DNA of 8,542 nt. It comes from Clostridia bacterium (GTDB lineage: Bacteria; Bacillota; Clostridia; Christensenellales; Aristaeellaceae). Under the pieces are notes generated by a model. It saw nothing but the letters and a program-made list of their open reading frames with translations. It was not told the DNA's origin and made no database searches. The stretch lies in assembly GCA_017412445.1 (NCBI GenBank), contig JAFPYA010000189.1:1-8542 (forward strand). Direction: 5' to 3'. A program made the position numbers and the translations under genes. Positions within the stretch are counted from its first letter, which is position 1; the number at the start of each line of letters is the position of its first letter. Below are positions 1 through 5,510 of the stretch, piece by piece.

Positions 1-82
1 GTCTGCCCGCCTTGTGCTTAAGCTCCCACAACGTGCGGGCGGAAGGTCTCAGGCGTTCGCCCGCGTGCAGCATGGATTTCAT
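1..82 (-). CDS. 5' end of a divergent gene of unknown function (partial, cut by the window start)
   Basis: On the minus strand an ATG at 82-80 opens a frame that stays open to the window edge: 27 complete codons beginning MKSMLHAGERLRPSARTLWE. Three things support it. A GAGGGG ribosome binding site (96-91) lies 8 nt before the ATG. A TTGTAC-N17-TATAAT promoter lies upstream at 155-127. Codon use is GC-rich at the third position (about 21 of 27 codons end in G or C), like the other genes here. A second in-frame ATG at 73-71 is less well spaced from the ribosome binding site. I do not recognise the N-terminus. A gene divergent from a sugar ABC operon is often its regulator or sensor, but nothing in these residues (no helix-turn-helix, no receiver-domain start) shows that. 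Only the start is visible, so the function is open. Confidence 0.5.
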   Translation of the reverse strand, partial: MKSMLHAGERLRPSARTLWELKHKAGR

Positions 83-90
83 ATGTTTTG

Positions 91-96
91 CCCCTC
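91..96 (-). promoter_or_regulatory. Ribosome binding site for the divergent minus-strand gene
   Basis: Read on the minus strand this is GAGGGG, separated by 8 nt from the ATG at 82. It fixes the start of the partial divergent gene and is the main reason to believe that short frame. Confidence 0.5.
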
Positions 97-126
97 GCGC
101 AGAATATTAATCATTATGCGTTCCAT

Positions 127-155
127 ATTATACTCTTTCTTCGCCAAAAGTACAA
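127..155 (-). promoter_or_regulatory. Sigma-A-type promoter for the divergent gene
   Basis: On the minus strand a -35 box TTGTAC (155-150) is followed after exactly 17 nt by a perfect -10 box TATAAT (132-127). The inferred transcription start is near 120, giving a leader of about 38 nt before the ATG at 82. The -35 matches the consensus only in TTG, so an activator may be needed. This is inference from the sequence alone. Confidence 0.5.
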
Positions 156-194
156 TAACTCTGACTAAATTTCATTTAAAAGCTCTAAGAATAC

Positions 195-239
195 ACCTGA
201 ACGGCTGCCGGACAGCCAAAATTCGGGCGCGCGTCAGGT
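195..239. repeat. Nested inverted repeats in the divergent control region
   Basis: ACCTGA (195-200) is the exact reverse complement of TCAGGT (234-239). Between them lies a second short inverted repeat, GGCTG (203-207) and CAGCC (213-217). The element sits between the two divergent promoters and outside both predicted transcripts, so it is better read as a possible protein-binding site or cruciform than as an RNA hairpin. The repeats are short enough that chance is possible. Confidence 0.3.
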
Positions 240-275
240 ACAAAAGGGTATGTTGGATCGTATAACGCCGCTTGT

Positions 276-301
276 GCAAACCGGCAAACTATTTTTTTGC
301 C
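276..301. promoter_or_regulatory. Putative operator: direct GCAAAC pair plus inverted GGCAAA/TTTGCC
   Basis: GCAAAC occurs at 276-281 and again at 284-289, an 8-bp period. GGCAAA (283-288) is then mirrored by TTTGCC (296-301) across 7 nt. The cluster ends 17 bp upstream of the -35 box of the operon promoter, a position typical of activator sites, for example AraC-type regulators that bind direct half-sites. The T-run inside it also makes the region AT-rich, as in UP elements. No matching regulator is visible in the window. Confidence 0.35.
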
Positions 302-318
302 AAATTGGACAATAACAC

Positions 319-347
319 TTGCCTTTTTTAGACATTAGTGCTATAAT
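319..347 (+). promoter_or_regulatory. Main operon promoter with extended -10
   Basis: A -35 box TTGCCT (319-324), a 17-nt spacer and a perfect -10 TATAAT (342-347) are preceded by TG at 339-340, which makes an extended -10. Transcription should start near 354, giving a leader of only about 24 nt before the first start codon. That leaves no room for a riboswitch. The sequence upstream is AT-rich. This is the best-supported promoter in the window and should drive the transporter genes and probably the catabolic genes behind them. Confidence 0.75.
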
Positions 348-364
348 TTAGCATCATCAGGAAA

Positions 365-369
365 AGAGG
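365..369 (+). promoter_or_regulatory. Ribosome binding site that selects a TTG start
   Basis: AGAGG lies 8 nt before TTG (378-380) but 14 nt before the in-frame ATG (384-386). Spacing therefore favours the TTG start; the ATG would shorten the protein by only two residues. Confidence 0.55.
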
Positions 370-377
370 CGATCGTC

Positions 378-1346
378 TTGAGCATGAGTACTACGCGGAC
401 TTACGCCGTAAGACGCAAAAGGAGCGTGCCGGAGAGGATAGCTCTGCACATCAGGAAGTACTGGCGTCTTCACCTGCTGGCGCTGCCTGCGGTAATCCTT
501 TTGCTTCTGTTCAATTATGCGCCCATGTTCGGCGTTATGCTGGCCTTTCAGGACTTCACGGTGGACGGCGGCTTTTTCGGCAGCAAATTCGTAGGCTTCA
601 AAAACTTTGAGTTCATGTTTGAAACCAACGACGCATGGCGTATCACCCGCAACACGGTTCTGTATAATATTGCGTTTATCGGCGTAAACGTATCGCTTTC
701 GGTGCTGCTTGCGATACTGTTTAACGAGCTTTATATAAGAAAGCTCGCAAAGACGCTTCAGACGCTTATCATCATGCCAAACTTCCTGTCGCTGGCGGTA
801 GTTGCCATAATCGCCTATGGCTTCCTCAAGGGCGGCCCGGACGGCCTTATAAACCAGCTGATGAAGGCGACCGGCGGGCAGCAGAGGGACTGGTACCTGT
901 ACAAGCCCATATGGCCGTTTTTGCTTGTGTTCATAAACGCGTGGCGCGGCGTAGGTTACGGCTCAATCGTCTATGTGGCCTCGATATCGGGCATTTCCCA
1001 GGAATACTACGAGGCCGCGGTGCTCGACGGCGCGAGCAAGGTGCAACAGGCGCGCTACGTCACCTTGCCCCATCTAAAAAAGATAATCGTGATAATGCTG
1101 ATTCTCAACATCGGCTCGCTGCTGAGAGGCGACTTTGGTCTGTTTTATAACGTCACCCAGAACAACGGCCGCCTGTACGAGGTTACCGACGTTATAGACA
1201 CCTACATCTTCCGCGCCCTTAAAACAAACCCGAACACGGGCATGTCGGCCGCTGCCAGCTTCTATCAGTCGATGGCGGGCCTTGTGCTTGTTATAGCTGC
1301 AAACCTCCTGGTTCGCAAAATCGACGAAGAGTCCTCACTGTTCTGA
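378..1346 (+). CDS. ABC transporter permease, LplB/YteP-type sugar importer subunit
   Basis: This is an inner-membrane permease of a carbohydrate ABC importer, 322 aa, the usual length for the LplB family. After a basic cytoplasmic N-terminus (residues 1-30) come about six hydrophobic segments, near 34-54, 95-116, 127-149, 179-202, 236-250 and 294-312. The EAA loop that docks the ATPase is clear at 212-231, starting EAAVLDGAS and ending in TLP. The C-terminal part, with FGLFYNVTQNNGRLYEVTD (253-271) followed by VIDTY, is characteristic of LplB-like permeases, which import oligosaccharides or complex sugars. The TTG start is chosen on ribosome-binding-site spacing. The second permease follows after 16 nt, so the two are cotranscribed and should form a heterodimer. 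No ATPase gene is visible. Family assignment is firm; the substrate is unknown. Confidence 0.93.
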   Translation: MSMSTTRTYAVRRKRSVPERIALHIRKYWRLHLLALPAVILLLLFNYAPMFGVMLAFQDFTVDGGFFGSKFVGFKNFEFMFETNDAWRITRNTVLYNIAFIGVNVSLSVLLAILFNELYIRKLAKTLQTLIIMPNFLSLAVVAIIAYGFLKGGPDGLINQLMKATGGQQRDWYLYKPIWPFLLVFINAWRGVGYGSIVYVASISGISQEYYEAAVLDGASKVQQARYVTLPHLKKIIVIMLILNIGSLLRGDFGLFYNVTQNNGRLYEVTDVIDTYIFRALKTNPNTGMSAAASFYQSMAGLVLVIAANLLVRKIDEESSLF

Positions 1347-1362
1347 GAAGGGAGGGAGCGAA

Positions 1363-2301
1363 ATGGCAAAAAACAAAAACGAAGCTGTAAGCAATTCCTT
1401 CGCGCAGATAAACCGCGTTAAGCCGCTGACAAACGCGCTATTGAGTGCTCTGTTCATATTGATAGCGCTGGGCACTGTGCTGCCGGTTTTGCTGGTGGTG
1501 ATGATTTCAATCTCCACCTCGGAGAGTCTGGCCTACAGGGGCTTTTCGTATTTCCCGATGAGCTTTACGTTTACGGCCTACGCCAGCCTGTTTAGGACCG
1601 GCTCCCAGCTCGTGGACTCGTATATAATTACCATCGCGTCTACCGCGGTAAGCACGGTACTGTCGCTGCTTGTGATGTCCTCCCTCGCCTTTGTGCTTGC
1701 GCAGCAGCGCTTCCCCGGCAAAAAGTTTTACAGTATAATGCTGCTGATAACCATGCTGTTTTCGGGCGGTATGGTGCCCGCATATATCATAAACGTAAAC
1801 GTGCTGCACCTGTACGACACGTTCTTCATACTGGTGCTTCCGGGGCTCGTAAACGCGTTCAACGTCATAGTTTTGCGCACCTTCATAAACGGCACGGTGC
1901 CAATAGAAATGTTTGACGCCGCAGCCATAGACGGCGCAAACGAGTTCAGGGTCTACTGGTCTATAGTTTTGCCGCTTTCAAAGGCAGGCCTCGCCACTAT
2001 AGCGCTGTTCGTGCTGGTGGGCAAATGGAACGACTGGTTCACGGGCATGCTCTACATAGACAATCCCAAGCTGGTGCCGGTACAGACGATGCTTACCCGC
2101 ATACAGCAAAAGATAGACTTCATTAAAAACAATTCCGACATGGCCTCCACTCCCGACGGGCAGCGCATGCTCATGTCCATGCCTACGGAGCAGACGCGCA
2201 TGGCCATACTGGTATTGTCCACCCTGCCGATAATATTCGCCTATCCCTTCTTCCAGCGCTACTTCATACAGGGACTGACGATAGGCTCGGTAAAGGGCTG
2301 A
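1363..2301 (+). CDS. ABC transporter permease, YtcP/LplC-type sugar importer subunit
   Basis: Second membrane subunit of the same importer, 312 aa, normal for the family. The ATG is preceded by GGAGG (1351-1355) at 7 nt. Hydrophobic segments lie near residues 24-50, 87-112, 123-145, 152-171, 207-223 and 281-298. The EAA-type loop reads DAAAIDGANEF (185-195) and ends in VLPLS (202-206); the family's usual EAA is DAA here. LFSGGMVPAY (132-141), the KWNDW segment (221-225) and the C-terminal end in SVKG are typical of YtcP/YesQ permeases paired with LplB partners. It pairs with the upstream permease and the binding protein downstream. It ends 70 nt before that gene, and the gap contains a hairpin. 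Confidence 0.93.
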   Translation: MAKNKNEAVSNSFAQINRVKPLTNALLSALFILIALGTVLPVLLVVMISISTSESLAYRGFSYFPMSFTFTAYASLFRTGSQLVDSYIITIASTAVSTVLSLLVMSSLAFVLAQQRFPGKKFYSIMLLITMLFSGGMVPAYIINVNVLHLYDTFFILVLPGLVNAFNVIVLRTFINGTVPIEMFDAAAIDGANEFRVYWSIVLPLSKAGLATIALFVLVGKWNDWFTGMLYIDNPKLVPVQTMLTRIQQKIDFIKNNSDMASTPDGQRMLMSMPTEQTRMAILVLSTLPIIFAYPFFQRYFIQGLTIGSVKG

Positions 2302-2309
2302 TATGAACG

Positions 2310-2337
2310 TGAGCCGCCTTGTGGGTCAGACGGCTTA
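2310..2337 (+). other. Intergenic mRNA hairpin before the binding-protein gene
   Basis: TGAGCCG (2310-2316) pairs with CGGCTTA (2331-2337): 7 bp including one G-U pair, with a 14-nt loop. No U-run follows, so it is not an intrinsic terminator. Hairpins at permease/binding-protein junctions can protect the downstream message and raise binding-protein output over the permeases. That role is inferred from position and from the strong codon bias of the next gene. Confidence 0.4.
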
Positions 2338-2371
2338 AGATAGTGAAAATAGAAAGAGGAGGAACATATTT

Positions 2372-3883
2372 ATGCGTAGAATTCTCTGCCTGCTTGTGGC
2401 ACTGTGCATGGTAATGGGCATGGCCGTAAGCGTAACCGCGGAAAATGACCTGCCCTATGTGGAGCTGGACTGGTACGTGCTTGAAAGCCCGCTGCCCGGC
2501 AACCAGGAGGTCTTTGACGCCATCAACGAATATCTGATCGAAAAGATCAACGCCAAGATCAACTTCCACTTCATCGACGCCACCGAGTACAGCCAGAAGA
2601 TGGTGCCTATCCTCACCACCGGCACGGGCTATGACATCGTGAACGTCAACGGCCAGCTCAACTTCGTCGAGTGGGCTAAGAAGGGCGCCTTCGCCCCCAT
2701 GGACGAGCTGCTCGAGTACGCCCCCAAGACCGCTGAGCTCGTGGGCGAAGACTTCTTCGAGGCCATGAAGATCGACGGCAGCATCTATGCCATTCCTTCC
2801 GTGAAGGACTCCGTGCAGATGTATTCCGCCCGCTTCAACAAGACCCTGCTGGATGAGATCGGCGTGGAGATCCCCGAGACGATCACCGACTACCGCTCCA
2901 TCATCCCGCTGCTTGAGGAAGCCTACGAGGCTCGCGACGCCGTGTATCCCGAGCTCAAGGAGCAGGGCATCCCGATCACCCGCAACTATCCCGAGATCGA
3001 CAAGTGGGTACAGTTTGAGAAGCTCAACAGCCTTATCGGCGTGAACGTGGCGGGCGTGCCCGGCATGAGCGAATACGCCGAGGACGGCAGCGAGGTCTTC
3101 TCCATCTACCAGACCGAGGAATACCGCGACATGTGCCGTACAATCGGCAGACTGCGCACCGCCGGCGTTTACTACAACCAGGGCGACGTGTGGTACTTCG
3201 ATCCCGACCGCGTGTTCACCCAGTACTATGCGCTGTTCGACATCGGCTCCGGCTGGGTAGAGTGCGCTCAGTACGCGGACGATCCTCTGCAGAAGAGGTT
3301 TGAATCCGCGATGGTGCCCTACGAGTTCAACGTAGCCACCACCAACTACCTGCATCAGGCGGCCAACGCCATCAACGCCAAGAGCCCCAACAAGGAAAGG
3401 GCCATGATGGCACTTGAATTGATCAACACCGACGAGTTTGTAGCCACCGCGCTGCGCTTCGGCATCGAAGGCACGCACTGGACGCTCAACGAGGACGGCA
3501 CCATCAACACCGAGGGCACGCTCAACCAGAACAACGACAACCACTTCTACTGGTACGGCGCTCAGTTCGGCGCTCTGATCTACTCCAAGGTGCCCGCTTC
3601 CAAGGGCTCTCCCGAGTTCATGGAGAAGCTGCAGGCTGCCAACGAAAAGGGCATGCCCGGCAACATGGGCTTCATCTTCGATCCCACTCCCGTGCAGAAT
3701 GAGATCGCAGCCTGCTCCGCCGTCATCGACGAGTACAACGTGAACCTGCGCTTCGGCAAGCTCGAAGAGGCCGATATCGAGGGCGAGCTCGAGGCGTTCT
3801 CCGCGAAGCTCGACGCCGCCGGCATCGCCGTGGTCGTGGAAGAAGCTCAGCGTCAGCTGGACGCGTTCCGCGCCGGCAAGTAA
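2372..3883 (+). CDS. Extracellular solute-binding protein of an LplA-type sugar ABC importer
   Basis: Substrate-capturing component of the importer, 503 aa, typical of the large LplA/LipO-like binding proteins. A near-perfect ribosome binding site GAGGAGG (2356-2362) precedes the ATG by 9 nt. Residues 1-23 form a signal peptide: basic MRR, hydrophobic core, then a V-T-A cleavage site before E24. There is no lipobox: C6 and C12 lie inside the hydrophobic core and neither has a small residue at -1. That is unusual for a Gram-positive binding protein, which normally needs a lipid anchor. The C-terminal part, from FDPTPVQNEIAA (about 430) through the final AQRQLDAF segment, resembles the DUF3502-type tail of this family. 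Codon use is strongly biased: Ile is almost always ATC and I found no ATA, while neighbouring genes favour ATA. This suggests very high expression or a different history. The ligand is unknown. Confidence 0.93.
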   Translation: MRRILCLLVALCMVMGMAVSVTAENDLPYVELDWYVLESPLPGNQEVFDAINEYLIEKINAKINFHFIDATEYSQKMVPILTTGTGYDIVNVNGQLNFVEWAKKGAFAPMDELLEYAPKTAELVGEDFFEAMKIDGSIYAIPSVKDSVQMYSARFNKTLLDEIGVEIPETITDYRSIIPLLEEAYEARDAVYPELKEQGIPITRNYPEIDKWVQFEKLNSLIGVNVAGVPGMSEYAEDGSEVFSIYQTEEYRDMCRTIGRLRTAGVYYNQGDVWYFDPDRVFTQYYALFDIGSGWVECAQYADDPLQKRFESAMVPYEFNVATTNYLHQAANAINAKSPNKERAMMALELINTDEFVATALRFGIEGTHWTLNEDGTINTEGTLNQNNDNHFYWYGAQFGALIYSKVPASKGSPEFMEKLQAANEKGMPGNMGFIFDPTPVQNEIAACSAVIDEYNVNLRFGKLEEADIEGELEAFSAKLDAAGIAVVVEEAQRQLDAFRAGK

Positions 3884-3912
3884 TCGCTTAAGCTCAAATA
3901 CTGACCGCTTCT

Positions 3913-3979
3913 GGAACAACTGAGTGACCCACTGGGGGCAGTTCGTTGCAGCCTTGCGCGCAGCTGCCCCCGTTGTTCC
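3913..3979 (+). other. Structured intergenic RNA element, three-way-junction-like
   Basis: An outer stem GGAACAAC (3913-3920) / GTTGTTCC (3972-3979) is a perfect 8-bp match. Inside it are a small hairpin AGTG-ACC-CACT (3923-3933) and, directly abutting, a second 8-bp stem GGGGGCAG (3934-3941) / CTGCCCCC (3964-3971), whose right arm abuts the outer stem. The result is an outer stem with two inner helices. The sequence after 3979 is GATTTAAG, without a U-run, so it is not a canonical terminator. It lies 29 nt after the binding-protein stop codon and 46 nt before the hydrolase start. It may protect the 3' end of the transporter mRNA or damp readthrough into the catabolic genes; both roles are inference. 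Confidence 0.55.
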
Positions 3980-4025
3980 GATTTAAGAGGCAATACACAA
4001 ATCAAGACATTGGGGAGGCATCACC

Positions 4026-5495
4026 ATGCCGTCAAACAATTTGACTTACGCGACCCCCGAGGCTCTGGGCATACCGTCTCAGAGCATAATTGCTTTTCTT
4101 GAGGACATGAAGACCTTCCGAATCCCGCTGCACGGCTTCCTCGTGCTGCGCCACGGCAAGGTCGCGGCGGAGGGCTACTGCGCTCCGTTTGATGAAAATA
4201 CCAAGCACCGCATGTACTCGATAAGCAAATCCTTCACCTCCGTGGCCATAGGTCTGCTCATCACTGAGGGGCGTCTTAAGCTCACCGACAGGGTGGCGGA
4301 CATATTCCCGGAGTACATACCCGAAAATCCTTCTCCATACATACTCAGAGCCACCGTGCGCGACCTGCTCATGATGGCCACATTCAATGAAACCGGCTGC
4401 TACGAATGGGACACGCCCGACTGGGTGAAGTGCTTCTTCGATAACGATACATATAAGCAAATGCCCGGCACGGTGTTCCATTATGACACAAACGGCACCG
4501 TGGTGCTGTGCGGCATAGTGGAAAAGCTCACCGGCAAAAAGCTGCTGGACTACATGCGCCCGCTTCTGGACGCGCTGGGCATATCAAAGGACATATGGTG
4601 CGTGCGCTCGCCCGACGACAGAAGCTGGACGGGCAGCGGCATACTCTGCACGCCCCGAGACCTTGCGAGGTTCGGCCTGTTCTGCCTGAACCGGGGCTTC
4701 TGGCAGGGCAGGCAATGGGTGGACAGGCAGTACATGCTCGAGGCCACCACAAAGCAGATAGGCAACTTCGTCTCCCACAGCGGCCTTCGCACCTCGGGCT
4801 ACGGCTACCAGTTCTGGATGGAGCCGGAGGGCGGCTTCGCCTGCTGCGGCATGGGCAGCCAGTACGCGTTCATGTATCCCGAAAAGGATCTGGTGTTCGT
4901 GACCACCGCCGACGCGCAGGGCTACAACAACGCCGAGGACTTTATACGCGAATCCTTCTTAAGGACGATACTCCACAGTTGTCAGGATGCTCCGCTTGCC
5001 GAAAACCCGGAGGCTCAGGCAAAGCTTAAAGAGATGTCTGTTTTGCATATGCCCAAAATCGAGGGCACAAAGCACATGCCCATGGCCGAAAAGGTAAGCG
5101 GCAAGACCTACGTCTTTGACGACAACCGCTGGGGCTTCAAGTGGATGAGGTTCGACTTCGACGATGAAAAGCTCACCTTGACCTACGAAAAGCGGGGCTT
5201 TGTGGGCTCATACCCGCTGTATCTGGGCGAGTACGGCCCCGAATTCCGCTTCCCGGAGAAGGCTGCGGGCAAGCGCATAGACATACTTGACACCAACTAC
5301 CGCTGCATCTCCCAGGCCGTGTGGGACGACGACAATACGCTGTTTGGCAACGTGTTTTCGGTAGACGACTATCTGGGGTCGATAAAGCTGCTGTTCGCGT
5401 TTGTGGACGACACCGTGACCATGTTTGCCACCCGCTGGGCGGAAAACTTCTTCAACGACTGGCGCGGCTATCTCGCCGGTCACGAAGTAAAATGA
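4026..5495 (+). CDS. Serine hydrolase of the class C beta-lactamase fold (COG1680-type), cytoplasmic
   Basis: A 489-aa penicillin-binding/beta-lactamase-fold protein, likely an esterase, amidase or peptidase. The nucleophile motif is SISK (S65, K68), preceded by the usual RMY. The second motif reads YDTN (153-156), within PGTVFHYDTNGT, instead of the usual Y-x-N. The third region is GMGSQY (275-280), in place of the family's H/K-T-G or GxGGQ strand. Residues from about 340 to 489 form an extra beta-rich, lipocalin-like C-terminal domain. There is no signal peptide or membrane segment, so it should act inside the cell on imported material, whereas many relatives are secreted. GGAGG (4014-4018) lies 7 nt before the ATG. 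The stop codon TGA overlaps the ribosome binding site of the next gene, so the two are tightly coupled. True beta-lactamase activity is unlikely. The substrate, perhaps an acyl or peptide substituent on the imported sugar, is inference. Confidence 0.88.
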   Translation: MPSNNLTYATPEALGIPSQSIIAFLEDMKTFRIPLHGFLVLRHGKVAAEGYCAPFDENTKHRMYSISKSFTSVAIGLLITEGRLKLTDRVADIFPEYIPENPSPYILRATVRDLLMMATFNETGCYEWDTPDWVKCFFDNDTYKQMPGTVFHYDTNGTVVLCGIVEKLTGKKLLDYMRPLLDALGISKDIWCVRSPDDRSWTGSGILCTPRDLARFGLFCLNRGFWQGRQWVDRQYMLEATTKQIGNFVSHSGLRTSGYGYQFWMEPEGGFACCGMGSQYAFMYPEKDLVFVTTADAQGYNNAEDFIRESFLRTILHSCQDAPLAENPEAQAKLKEMSVLHMPKIEGTKHMPMAEKVSGKTYVFDDNRWGFKWMRFDFDDEKLTLTYEKRGFVGSYPLYLGEYGPEFRFPEKAAGKRIDILDTNYRCISQAVWDDDNTLFGNVFSVDDYLGSIKLLFAFVDDTVTMFATRWAENFFNDWRGYLAGHEVK

Positions 5496-5501
5496 AAGAG
5501 G
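5495..5501 (+). promoter_or_regulatory. Ribosome binding site that selects a GTG start
   Basis: AAAGAGG begins at the last base of the upstream TGA stop codon (5493-5495) and lies 9 nt before GTG (5511-5513). It fixes the GTG as the start of the oxidoreductase and indicates translational coupling with the hydrolase gene. Confidence 0.6.
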
Positions 5502-5510
5502 CATAAGCAA

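Noticed and set aside
5..64. Mutually exclusive hairpins sharing GCGGGC (35-40), paired with GCCCGC at 5-10 or 59-64, like a riboswitch or attenuator
   Set aside because: The segment is better explained as coding DNA of the divergent gene, where GGC and GCC-type codons make such repeats by chance. No promoter reads into it from the plus side within the window.
14..265. An 83-codon plus-strand frame starting at GTG
   Set aside because: No ribosome binding site, Arg-rich non-descript translation, and it runs across the minus-strand promoter and AT-rich control DNA. The minus-strand start at 82 explains the GC-rich part better.
2387..2407. Lipobox around C6 or C12 of the binding protein
   Set aside because: Neither cysteine has Gly, Ala or Ser at -1 and both lie too early in the hydrophobic core; a V-T-A signal peptidase I site at residue 23 fits better.
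2264..3919. A 551-codon open frame antisense to the whole binding-protein gene
   Set aside because: It is codon-aligned with the sense gene and exists because that gene avoids TTA, CTA and TCA codons. It has no ribosome binding site or recognisable protein features, and its translation is a Val/Leu/Gly/Asp-rich mirror of the sense codons.
3973..3999. Possible promoter TTGTTC-N15-TACACA before the hydrolase gene
   Set aside because: The -10 match is poor, the spacer is 15 nt rather than 17, and the -35 lies in the right arm of the RNA stem. Readthrough from the upstream promoter is simpler.
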